Positions 13,501 through 20,234 of a stretch of DNA of 64,000 nt are shown in pieces. Positions within the stretch are counted from its first letter, which is position 1. The number at the start of each line of letters is the position of its first letter. Source of the DNA: Dipteris shenzhenensis (taxonomy: Eukaryota > Polypodiophyta > Polypodiopsida > Gleicheniales); assembly GCA_047967505.1 (NCBI GenBank), contig CM106540.1; one strand, written 5' to 3'. A model generated the notes under the pieces. The model was not told the DNA's origin and did no database searches. It was given only the letters and a program-made list of their open reading frames with translations. The translations under genes were made by a program, and so were the position numbers.

Positions 13501-14513
13501 TTACGATGTCATGTGCACTGAAAAGTTAGAGCCTTCCATGTAAAAGGTTCTTTTAAGAGCTGCACCAAAGAGGGAGCCATACAACCCCTAGATGGTGTTT
13601 TTATGTAAAAAATGCTCCTCAAGATGTCCCTGTTAGCAACTGCTTCCAGATCTACAATACAGATAAGGACTTTTGATAGACACTTGCTTTTAAGTCTGTG
13701 TCCAATGAGAAAGAGGTCGTCCACATGGAGTTGATCTATAAATCGTATACTGCTATTCCCCTGGCTCTAAAGGAATAATATCACATCTCTAGAAAGTGAT
13801 CTCATGTGTGAAGAAAGCACACCAGATTCCAAATACAAATACATTCAAACTCATCTCTCTTTTAAAAAGTGCTTAGCACATAGCAACACGCAAATCTTTG
13901 TCTGTATTAGCTTCTTTGATGTTCATTTGCAATTGCGGCTCCAAGACAAATGCTGTTGCTTCGGTCCTTCGTGACACATCTTCAGAAGATCTTGAAAACA
14001 TCATTGAGCAACACTTAAAGCATTGCCAACATTTTTTAAAGGAAAACCACTCCATAAAAATGAAGCATCCGTGGCCAGACCACTGTAAAACAAAGATCAG
14101 CCTAGCTCTCAGTGTACTGCCAGCTCCAAGCCCTACCTGAGCTTCCAGACAAAATATTGAGCAATTGCTTCACTTGATAAATTAAGCAGGTGAATCACAT
14201 ACCTGAGGTGCACGCTTGCAACCTTTTCAATGCAGAAAAAGTCTTTCCACTGTTTGTTGGGCCTATATGCATGAAGACGTGTCTTTTCTTTTTTCTAGCA
14301 GATGGATACCAGGTATGAGGGGCACTGTCTAGCAGGAAAATGAACACATTCAATTATTGTTGCAATAGGGAATTGGAAGCATGAAGGCTCACAGTCCAAA
14401 AAACCTCAAAAAAGCTACTCTGAAATATTTCTGGCAATTTTAGATAGCATTACGTCAGATCCATGAGGTCAATCTTTAGTGCCCGATGGCTGCTTAAACG
14501 CCTTGTCATGATG
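1447..14513 (-). CDS. SUV3: SUV3, mitochondrial-type DExH RNA helicase (partial gene, exons listed separately)
   Basis: Reading right to left, the exons are 14513-14454 (probable), 14324-14203, 12804-12614, 5094-4954, 4800-4678 and 1524-1447. Joined, they keep an open frame across every junction and follow the plant SUV3/SUPV3L1 helicase core in order: APHTWYP before motif I, Walker [25 protein letters not shown] (motif II), ALLG...ELHLCGD, RLSPL, TFSRR and [11 protein letters not shown]3 proteins are ATP-dependent RNA/DNA helicases of mitochondria that act in RNA turnover. The N-terminal targeting region and the C-terminal half, including the QxxGRxGR motif, are not visible and should lie beyond the found exons. 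The 7.5-kb intron between 12613 and 5095 holds several transposons. Nothing in the visible exons breaks the frame, so the gene looks functional. The resemblance is closer to the SUV3 branch (LLAWEV, KRLNKANV-like) than to the SUV3L branch; this is from memory of the families. Confidence 0.9.
2100..2930 (+). pseudogene. Ty3/Gypsy RNase H-integrase relic
   Basis: In broken plus-strand frames the stretch from about 2190 to 2282 reads like the end of a Gypsy RNase H ([16 protein letters not shown], then a degraded ALSR). From about 2596 it reads like the integrase zinc-finger and early core: [13 protein letters not shown] at the second Cys pair, [14 protein letters not shown] and [11 protein letters not shown]. 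In Gypsy elements these domains follow in this order. Stops and frame changes make it non-functional. It sits in the SUV3 intron between the exons at 1447-1524 and 4678-4800, antisense to the gene. No LTR was found for it. Confidence 0.75.
3811..4106. repeat. Imperfect tandem duplication, 151-bp unit
   Basis: Positions 3811-3961 and 3962-4106 are two copies of one unit, both beginning CAATAGATRTTAGCATGTA and sharing ACACGGAGATGCATATCATG and CATCTCAGTGCATGTGCAG. They differ at a scattering of sites and small indels. The repeat is intronic to SUV3. From 4107 to 4677 nothing further is recognised. Confidence 0.9.
4678..4800 (-). CDS. SUV3: SUV3 exon (RLSPL ... TFSRR)
   Basis: This 123-bp, 41-codon exon is phase 0 on both sides. 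The acceptor is TTGCCAG before 4800 and the donor is GTTAGA below 4678. It encodes [10 protein letters not shown] and [16 protein letters not shown], the start of the second RecA lobe with motif IV in SUV3 helicases. It continues the frame of the exon at 4954-5094 across a short 153-bp intron. Confidence 0.93.
4954..5094 (-). CDS. SUV3: SUV3 exon ([17 protein letters not shown])
   Basis: This 141-bp, 47-codon exon is phase 0. The acceptor is TTCTTGCAG before 5094 and the donor is GTATTT below 4954. It encodes [24 protein letters not shown] and GPTGDIIE, the segment that directly follows DEIQ in SUV3. Its 5' neighbour exon lies 7.5 kb away (12614-12804), separated by an intron full of transposons. 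Confidence 0.95.
5540..7665 (+). mobile_element. L1-like LINE, degenerate reverse transcriptase and 3' end
   Basis: Plus-strand frames, broken by stops and shifts, contain non-LTR reverse-transcriptase pieces. These include [13 protein letters not shown]-like coding near 5782, AYADDSFF-like near 5911, then [17 protein letters not shown] (5991-6041), [10 protein letters not shown] (6110-6140) and a C-terminal thumb-like segment from 6162 ([25 protein letters not shown]). The RT is 5' truncated and lacks an endonuclease. The 3' end near 7600-7665 has a perfect stem GTCCCA/TGGGAC with a 3-base loop (7606-7620), then CTTAATACAAAATTTCTTTT. The element lies in the 7.5-kb SUV3 intron, antisense to the gene. 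Confidence 0.8.
7606..7620 (+). other. 3'-terminal hairpin of LINE
   Basis: GTCCCA-CTT-TGGGAC forms a 6-bp stem with a 3-base loop, about 25 bases before the TTAATACAAAATTTC tail. It is one of several dissimilar hairpins at the same place in LINE copies of this window. Confidence 0.7.
7670..8219. other. SUV3 intron sequence, nothing recognised
   Basis: No domain, repeat or splice-joined exon is seen. The segment is ordinary mixed-composition sequence between the LINE 3' end and the Copia relic. Confidence 0.5.
8220..9710 (+). pseudogene. Copia gag-pol relic
   Basis: Around 8370-8440 a broken plus-strand frame reads [10 protein letters not shown] followed by a stop where the last Cys should be, then QKKK: a decayed CCHC zinc knuckle. 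From about 9540 to 9690 another frame reads [31 protein letters not shown], the usual C-terminal integrase-to-RT linker of Ty1/Copia. The order gag then integrase fits one plus-strand element. The sequence between (8450-9530) is too decayed to assign. A LINE tail has inserted into the AGAAAGAAAG tract at its right end. Confidence 0.6.
9711..11335 (-). mobile_element. Cys-finger LINE, 5'-truncated, C-terminal half
   Basis: Minus-strand coding in broken frames matches the C-terminal part of the LINE at 31.2-33.9 kb. It has VRPAGMYG (about 11240), [24 protein letters not shown] (11060-10990), [20 protein letters not shown], and the Cys finger [27 protein letters not shown] ending near 10410. The 3' end at 9711-9732 is (GAAA)n on the plus strand, i.e. 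(TTTC)n in element orientation, preceded by TTTAATAAAC and a GTCTT/AAGAC hairpin. A 24-bp partial duplication near 10840-10890 repeats RWFEG. It lies in the SUV3 intron, same strand as the gene. Confidence 0.85.
9742..9754 (-). other. 3'-terminal hairpin of LINE
   Basis: GTCTT-CTA-AAGAC is a perfect 5-bp stem with a 3-base loop, about ten bases from the (TTTC)n tail of the minus-strand LINE. Confidence 0.55.
11350..12303 (+). mobile_element. Copia 3' end: RNase H, polypurine tract and LTR
   Basis: The first half holds a Copia RNase H. It begins SWFSKKQRV (about 11413), shifts frame near 11435 into CEAE...[10 protein letters not shown], then runs in frame at 11578-11783 with [16 protein letters not shown] and [17 protein letters not shown] and a proper stop. 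A polypurine tract ATGGAGGGGGG at 11901-11911 precedes a putative LTR, TGTAAGCC at 11914 to TTTACA at 12303. The LTR end is tentative, chosen because TGTAA and TTACA match as inverted ends. The LTR shares the GGACACTTAGTCC segment with the Copia LTR at 19339. The rest of pol and the 5' LTR are absent. Confidence 0.8.
12304..12613. other. SUV3 intron end next to GC donor
   Basis: No coding or repeat is recognised. The minus-strand splice donor GCAAGG starts at 12613. Confidence 0.5.
12614..12804 (-). CDS. SUV3: SUV3 exon ([12 protein letters not shown] ... DEIQ)
   Basis: This 191-bp exon begins with the last two bases of a Gly codon and ends in phase 0 after DEIQ. It encodes [40 protein letters not shown] and CAIIDEIQ, i.e. 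motifs Ia to II of the helicase; D and E of DEIQ coordinate Mg-ATP. The acceptor is TGCTGCAG before 12804. The donor is GCAAGG rather than GT, so this is a GC-AG intron. The choice is firm because DEIQ must join MVGC at 5094 in frame. Confidence 0.95.
12805..14202. other. SUV3 intron, nothing recognised
   Basis: The 1.4-kb intron starts with a normal GTATGT donor at 14202 and ends TGCTGCAG at 12805. I see no transposon domain or other gene in it. Confidence 0.6.
14203..14324 (-). CDS. SUV3: SUV3 exon (Walker A GPTNSGKT)
   Basis: This 122-bp exon has acceptor TAGACAG before 14324 and donor GTATGT below 14203. It encodes [20 protein letters not shown], then the Walker A motif GPTNSGKT and [12 protein letters not shown]. 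The acceptor four bases earlier (GCTAG) was discarded. Only the chosen one gives the family sequence DLT-APHTWYP when joined to the probable upstream exon at 14454-14513. Confidence 0.95.
14454..14513 (-). CDS. SUV3: Probable SUV3 exon ending DLMDLT
   Basis: A minus-strand frame ends ALKIDLMDL plus two bases of a Thr codon at a GTAATG donor (14453-14452). This joins in phase to APHTWYP of the next exon, and plant SUV3 proteins have a D(F/L)T just before PHTWYP. The 5' limit is uncertain: TTACCAG at 14514-14520 is one acceptor, but the same frame is open upstream to 14866. The donor side is better supported than the start. Confidence 0.55.
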
Positions 14514-14520
14514 CTGGTAA

Positions 14521-15254
14521 CTCCCCATGTACAACTTTCATAATTGACTGGATGAGCTTGTTGTTGCCCTGCACAACACATCCATGCAGTCAGCATTCCT
14601 GCATAGGCCTTTGAATTCAATAAATCCCCATGACATGCCTTCTTGAATGAGCTGAGCAGAAAATTTCCATGTGCCATACAAAATAAAGAGTTGGAACAAA
14701 TATGCTTGCTCTTTCGCAGTAAGATTGTCAATAACATCAAATATCCATGCATAGAATAAGATAGTATCCTTTTCAGTTTTATTTTTGCTGCTGGGCCAAC
14801 AGAAATGCCCATCCCCTCCCGACAGTTATCAACCTTGTTACTTGACCTCCTTCCAAGCCTCATCACCCACCTACTTGCCTCTATCGTGTGCTCCCTCGAC
14901 AGCTGTAGGGACCCCCCTGCCTCTGCTCCTTCTCAGAGTAGAGCCATAGCTTCACCATGCTCTCCCTCCCCTTGCCTTCATCATCTCCTCTGAGCCCTGG
15001 CCCTTCTCTAGCTTTCAGGGCACAAGCCTTGCTTTAGCCAACCACTTCCCTTAGGGCGTTGCCACCTAGGGCCCTGGAACTACACAAACATCCTTGAGGA
15101 GTAGCCTCCATGCCGATCTGTGCCAGATTTCCCACACTTGAAGTAGCCCTTCTCCTACATTTATAAAAGAAGCCCCACCCCCCTTCATTGACACACTCTC
15201 TCCCCCTCTTGCTGCTGCATACTCTCGTTCTCCTTCTGCAAATGCAGTACCCTC
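14521..15254 (-). other. Open minus-strand frames, unassigned
   Basis: On the minus strand, 14866-14450 is open in one frame, and an overlapping frame from about 14810 to 14560 is also open. The second reads like folded protein (FYAWIFDVIDNLTAKEQAYLF, LYGTWKFSAQLIQEGMSW), but I do not recognise the family. It could be an upstream exon of SUV3 or a transposon remnant. From 14870 to 15254 nothing is recognised. Confidence 0.3.
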
Positions 15255-15446
15255 TTCTTCTGCAGTAGTAGCAGCCTCTTGCAGCAGCTACTCCACAGCA
15301 ACAACCTCCTCTTCTACGGCAACAGCAGCCTCCTCAGCAGCAGCTCCCCCACAGCAGTAGCATCCTCTCCTGCAGCGAAGCTCCTTCCACAGCAGTAGCC
15401 TCCTCTTCTGCAACGAAGCTCCCCCACAGCAGCAACCTCCTCTCTT
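15255..15446. repeat. Degenerate CAGCAG/CTCCTC tandem repeat
   Basis: Irregular copies of a unit of about 45 bases contain CACAGCAGTAGCCTCCTCTT and GCAACGAAGCTCC. The long reverse-strand frame through it is Cys/Arg/Glu-rich and is a by-product of the repeat, not a gene. Confidence 0.75.
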
Positions 15447-15521
15447 TTTTTGAAAAAAGATTACTTCATTAAGCATGAATGAAAACCGCAAGAGCAAGCT
15501 CTAATGCGGGAGTAGAGCCTA
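15447..15521 (-). mobile_element. Short LINE 3' end with strong hairpin
   Basis: Read on the minus strand, the segment ends TTAATGAAGTAATC followed by TTTTTTC and an A-run, as in the other LINE tails here. Just before it is an interrupted stem: CCGCA-AGAGC pairs with GCTCT-TGCGG over 15486-15509, with two-base loop and bulge. Only about 75 bases remain. It directly abuts the 5'-truncated LTR that starts at 15522. Confidence 0.5.
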
Positions 15522-16359
15522 CAGGTGGCGCAACCATGGAAGGGAGCAGCAGCACCTGGGTCGGCCATTGGCTGAGGCTGGTGGGTCTGGTTGGAGCCAG
15601 CAAATCAGGCCTGGAGATGGGCTGGCCAGGGGGGCTCAATCCTGCAATAAATGGAGGGCTTTATGCCCTGGAACAAAGGCTGCAAAAGGGCCTAGAAAAG
15701 ACCCTTATATAGGGCCCTGGTTGGGCTGGTAAGGGCAGCCAACCAGGTCAGTTTTTAGGGCAGACAAAAGTTGGCCAGTAGGCCCTTGACCAGTCAGTCA
15801 TTTTGAGCAGGCCTTGGGCCAATAAAAGGAGAGGCCCTGGGCCTCATAATTCATCCAGCAAGCCAGCAAACATAGGAGCAGCAGGAGCAGCAGGAGCCTG
15901 ATCTTTGGTGGGCCTACATCCAGGAGGCAAAGCAGGGCCAGAGTTGCTGCAGACTGAGCTCACTTGGGGCTGAAGCCTAGGCTGTCTACTAGGGCAGCAA
16001 GGTGCTGAGATCTTTCGACAGAAAGTCGACTTACGCTCAAGTTGGAGCATGCAGGCTCAAGTCGAGAGATAGCCGGCAGATAGGAGAAGGACCTTGTGGT
16101 AAGATCAGAGGACCGCACCATTGGTGGGACTCTGGATCTATCTCTTTTGTATTGTGTCCATAGCTTTGGACGGAAATATATTATTTTAGTGTCTTCTATA
16201 TCTGGCTGGTTCATTGTCTATTGATGAGTCTGCACATCTATCTGATGCACATTAAGTTAAGAAGTTTGTGATTCCACACCCCACACCACACTGTGTGAGC
16301 TCCTGGGCTATTCTATCAATCTTCCGCTGTGCGTACCCTCTGTTGGTCCATTTCTAACA
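15522..16359 (+). repeat. 5' LTR (5' truncated) of gag-only Copia
   Basis: It matches the 3' LTR from its position 309 onward and ends TTTCTAACA immediately before the primer-binding site. A TATATAG box is present near 15716; the 3' LTR copy reads TACATAG at the same place. Confidence 0.85.
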
Positions 16360-16371
16360 TGGTATCAAAGC
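16360..16371 (+). promoter_or_regulatory. Primer-binding site, initiator-Met tRNA type
   Basis: TGGTATCAAAGC starts directly after the LTR end CTAACA. It differs by one base from TGGTATCAGAGC, the usual plant retrotransposon site complementary to the initiator tRNA-Met 3' end. Confidence 0.9.
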
Positions 16372-16584
16372 CCAAGTAGGAGGCTCACAGGTGTGGCAGC
16401 CTGAAGGCAGGGACCTTGCTAAAGGACGACCCTGATTCAGAAGCTCTTGGGAATCGACTTCCACAACTGGAGGACAATGCCCTTGCGAGAAGGAGGGTGA
16501 CTCAGGTTCATTCGGGTGCATTCAGAGTTCTGGTCTACTGAAGGTTGAGTTTGTTCAACTTTGCTGTGTGGTTTAGCAGCAGAG

Positions 16585-17460
16585 ATGTTGATCTATTCAT
16601 CCTCTTCAGCCCCTGCTCTCCCTTCCTCCTCCCCCCGATTTCTTTCTTTCACTATCCCTAACTTTGGGAGAGTTTGGGAAACTGGATGGGTCAAACTACC
16701 CAATCTGGAAGGTGAAGATCCGGAGTCATTTAGTGGCTCGGAAGTTGTGGAAATTGACAACGGGAGTGGAGGCGAAGCCGGAGGATATGGTGGACAGACA
16801 GGGGAAGGTACTCATGGCAGTAGACAAAGAGGAGCTCGAAGCTTGGGAAGAAAGAGATGCCCATGCCCTGGCATTGATGGCCAAGACTCTATGGTTTCTC
16901 ACATCCAGATGGCCGAGACGTTAGTAGAGGCGTGGATCATTCTGAAGGATTCGTACGAGACAAACAACACATCTCGGGTGTTGCTTCTTCCGCATCAACT
17001 CTACAACCTTGATATGGATGAGGGAGATTCAGTACATGACCACTTGACGAGGGTCAAGGTGGTGAGGGATCAACTAGCATCAGTTGATCAGAAGGTGGAC
17101 TCATGCCATTTGGCCTTGATGGTACTGAGGAGGCTACCTCGGAGTTTCAAAAGCTTTGTTACGACTGTGACAACAAGACAAAGGACTTTTGAGGAGTTGG
17201 GTCCATTACTGCGACAGGAAGAAGCTAGGGAGAAGCTCTACAACAACAACAAAGACGACAAGGCGTTGCTAGCAAAGGATTACACTGGCAAAGGGAAGGG
17301 CAAGCTTAACGGTGGCAAGTCCAAGAAGGATTATTCTCATGACGAGGACACTTCCAAGAGGAAGTAGAAGAAGAAGTGCTTCTATTGTGACACGCCAAGT
17401 CATTTTGCTAAGGATTGCAAAAAGAAGAAGGCGGATCAGAAAAACAAGAGGAAGGAATTC
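16585..17460 (+). pseudogene. Copia gag with CCHC zinc knuckle, frameshifted
   Basis: An ATG at 16585 opens a frame reading IPNFG. The frame then shifts to GEFGKLDGSNYPIWKVKIRS...WEERDAHAL (about 16664-16900), and shifts back at about 16900 to WIILKDSYETNN...LYNLDMDEGDSVHDHL...LRRLPRSFKSFV...RQEEAREKL up to a stop at 17365. Ignoring that stop, the frame continues CFYCDTPSHFAKDC, a CCHC knuckle that binds RNA. This is the standard Copia gag order (UBN2-like region then knuckle). About 290 residues remain in total. Two shifts and a stop make it inactive. Confidence 0.85.
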
Positions 17461-18425
17461 AGAGGGTGACACCAAAGCCAAAGCAAATGTGGTAATCGAG
17501 GAGCTGTTCTTGGTGACATCTCCGTGTGTTACTGAGGTCAAATATGCCGACCTAGAAACCACAGTGATGATGTCTAACATTGAGATGTGGGTCGACGACT
17601 AGTCAGATGCCTTTGTGAGGGTGAGAACAGCATGGACTGCTTGGTATCTTCCAGGTGCGTGGCTATTGATACTCACACGAGGGTGGATTCCATGGAGTGC
17701 CCTAAGGTCTCATGTTTAGATGGATGTTGTACTTCAAAAGGGGACAGTACAAGATTACACAGGCTATTGGTATGTGCCTCGATGAGGTACATGGTTTGCT
17801 TTTAGAGCAAGCACACACAGGTAGTATGACGATCTGGTAATTTAGCATGCTGTGGAGAGACTCTGCTCTTCATTTGTCTCAGGTAATGCGAGATTGGAAG
17901 GAATCGGCCTTCTTCGAAGGAAAAAGGGGAAGTGTGGGTGCTTCTTCGAATCTCGGATATAGATTGCTGGAAGGTGATGGACAAGGTGTATTGAAGCCAC
18001 AAGAGAACCTGCTTGAGAGCTCAATGAGAGTTCATGGTCCAGGTTATCTGGAGATATTCATTGGTTGCGGACCTTGCCAAAGGAAGGACGGGTTGAAACA
18101 GACCCTCAGAGCATGGTGCCTGGAAGACTCTATGTAGAAGTTGCATGTAGAACTCACATGTTGCATGTTGCATGTAGGAGTTACATGTAGTTGCTCGAGT
18201 TCGAAGGCACGAACGTGACTGAAGGTGGTGGTGCCAAGAGGTGCTACCAGAGATGGAACTGTGTACCAGGATGGTGTGCGGAAGCGGAACCAAACCTAAT
18301 GGAGCAAGAGCAACTGGATGAAAAGCCTGGAAAAGATTTTGACATCGAAATGTTTCCGAGGACTACGACCAGGGGGTTACTGGAACATCGTCATCAACAT
18401 GTTGGCATTGGGCTGAGATGTGTCG

Positions 18426-18436
18426 GTGAGAGGGGG
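18426..18436 (+). promoter_or_regulatory. Polypurine tract
   Basis: GTGAGAGGGGG lies directly before the 3' LTR start TGTTAGAAA at 18437 and would prime plus-strand DNA synthesis. Confidence 0.8.
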
Positions 18437-19338
18437 TGTTAGAAAGGTCACCTCCCCATCTGTAAGCCCCCATATGAGGAGAGCATGGGGGAGGGAGACC
18501 TAGGGCAGGATGTGCCCAAGAGAAAAGAAAGAGAGGGGCCTGCCACATGGGCAGCACCTGACATCAAAGAGACCAGCATGGCTGCAACGGACGGAACCTG
18601 TGGAAGGATCAGATGGCAGGGACAGCAAATCGTGGATCTAACCCAGCAAGAGGTCAGTCAGGAGCCGCAGACATGGCAAGGGATTGCACACATAGGCGCC
18701 TATGTGGAGGGCATTTGTGTGCAGATGGACAGCCCGCAACAGAGCCTACAGGTGGCGCAACCATGGAAGGGAGCAGCAGCACCTGGGTCGGCCATTGGCT
18801 GAGGCTGGTGGGTCTGGTTGGAGCCAGCAAATCAGGCCTAGAGATGGGCTGGCCAGGGGGGCTCAATCCTGCAATAAATGGAGGGCTTACGCCCTAGAAC
18901 AAAGGCTGCAATTACGCCCTAGAACAAAGGCTGCAAAAGGGCCTAGAAAAGACCCTTACATAGGGCCCTGGTTGGGCTGGTAGGGGCAGCCAACCAGGTC
19001 GGTTTTTAGGGCAGACAAAAGTCGGCCAGTAGGCCCTTGACCAGTCAGTCATTTTGAGCAGGCCTTGTGCCAATAAAAGCAGAGGTCCTGGGCCTCATAA
19101 TTCATCCAGCAAGCCAGCAAACAAAGGAGCAGCAGAAGCAGCAGGAGCCTGATCTTTGGGCCTACATCCAGGAGGCAAAGCAGGGCCAGAGTTGCTGCAG
19201 ACTAATCTCACTTGGGGCTGAAGTCTAGGCTGTCTACTAGGGCAGCAAGGTGCTGAGATCTTTGGATGGAAAGTCTACTTACGCTCGAGGTGGAGCTTAC
19301 GGGATCGAGTCTAGAGATAGCCGGTAGATAGGAGAAGG
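18437..19338 (+). repeat. 3' LTR (3' truncated) of gag-only Copia
   Basis: It starts TGTTAGAAAGG. It carries a 25-bp tandem duplication (18887-18911, 18912-18936) absent from the 5' LTR. It stops in the middle of the family LTR where TGTAGGCC of the next element starts. The lost last ~270 bp was not found on the far side of that element. Confidence 0.85.
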
Positions 19339-19602
19339 TGTAGGCCATCCTCTGGCGGTTCTAGTGATGCCCTATAGGCCATGGTATGAGCCTTGTAGGC
19401 ATAAATAAAGACACTTATAGTGTTAGTGTCTTTTAGGCCACATAGGACACTTAGTCCTATGTGACACCTAGGACACTTAGTCCTAGGTCTAGGTACTTAT
19501 ACCTTGTAATCCTTCGTTTTTGGTTTATCCAAGATTTGACGTGACGGCTAACTCATCGCTTCTTTAGCTATCTGCACTCTCTCTCTCCTAAGCGATTCTA
19601 CA
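19339..19602 (+). repeat. Copia 5' LTR
   Basis: It starts TGTAGGCC and ends GATTCTACA (TGTAG/CTACA inverted ends). Inside, the palindromic segment AGGACACTTAGTCCT occurs twice. It is related to the LTR at 11914. Confidence 0.85.
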
Positions 19603-19603
19603 G

Positions 19604-19615
19604 TGGTATCAGAAC
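19604..19615 (+). promoter_or_regulatory. Primer-binding site, initiator-Met tRNA type
   Basis: TGGTATCAGAAC begins one base after the LTR end; it is one base off the canonical site. Confidence 0.88.
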
Positions 19616-19694
19616 CACCGTACTTGTTTCGTGTATTCCATACTATCAACGCCTTCGTACAAGGCTCTCGTACCTTTGTGTGTTCTGTACTATC

Positions 19695-20010
19695 GATGTA
19701 CGGCCGTATTGCATGGTACCTACGCCGCCGTACAGCCTGCACACTAGACGTACGAACACCTGCGCCGCCGTACAACCTGCACACCAAACGTCCGCACTGT
19801 CACGTACGGATACCTGCGTCGCCGTACACTGCGTCCCGTACACTGCACCTACGCACTTCCGTCATATCTGATCCATACATCGTGCATATTCCGTACTGCT
19901 TCTCCGTACAGTCACGTGTGCACGTACCAGGCTACCGTACAGTTCCGTACAGCTGTCGTACTCAGTTCCGTACAGCTATCGTACACTGTTCCATACAAGC
20001 ACCGTACTGA
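19695..20010 (+). repeat. CCGTACAG leader repeats in Copia
   Basis: More than ten degenerate copies of CCGTACA(G/C) are spaced irregularly in the leader between the primer-binding site and gag. One copy reads CCGTACAGCCTGCA, the same 14-mer that occurs in the leader of the Gypsy element at 28.9-29.1 kb. Confidence 0.85.
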
Positions 20011-20234
20011 CATTCATACAGTTGTACTTGATCCGAAATTTGGTCAACAAAAATTTGGGGCTTTTGCGTTGGAAGCTTAATTTCAACTGAGCAGTAGCTC
20101 ATACTTTTAAGTTTGGGACGGTAACTCATACTTTTGCATTTTCAAGCCTTGAGGCTATACATTGAGTCACTTTTGCAGGACATTGAGTCACTTTTGCACA
20201 ACATTGAGTCAAATTTTCATACATTGGGTCACAT

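Larger units (their letters stand above)
15522..19338 (+). mobile_element. Gag-only Copia LTR element with both LTRs truncated
   Basis: A direct repeat of about 600 bp (15522-16110 and 18745-19338) marks two LTRs. The 5' LTR lacks roughly its first 310 bp. The 3' LTR starts intact at 18437 but is cut at 19338, where the next Copia LTR begins. LTR ends are TGTTAGAAA and TTTCTAACA, a perfect 9-base inverted pair. Between them are a primer-binding site, a gag gene with zinc knuckle and about 1 kb of non-coding sequence before the polypurine tract. No protease beyond a trace, integrase, RT or RNase H is present, so the element must depend on another for movement. Confidence 0.85.

Noticed and set aside
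14325-14330. Alternative SUV3 acceptor GCTAG before ACAGTGCC
   Set aside because: It gives a phase that does not fit the upstream donor; the GACAG acceptor yields DLT-APHTWYP, as expected for SUV3.
15288-15497. Cys/Arg-rich reverse frame (RRGCYCCGG)
   Set aside because: By-product of the CAGCAG/CTCCTC tandem repeat.
19603-20010. 135-codon frame rich in RTPAPPYNLH
   Set aside because: It lies in the Copia leader and is produced by the CCGTAC repeats; no domain and no start context.
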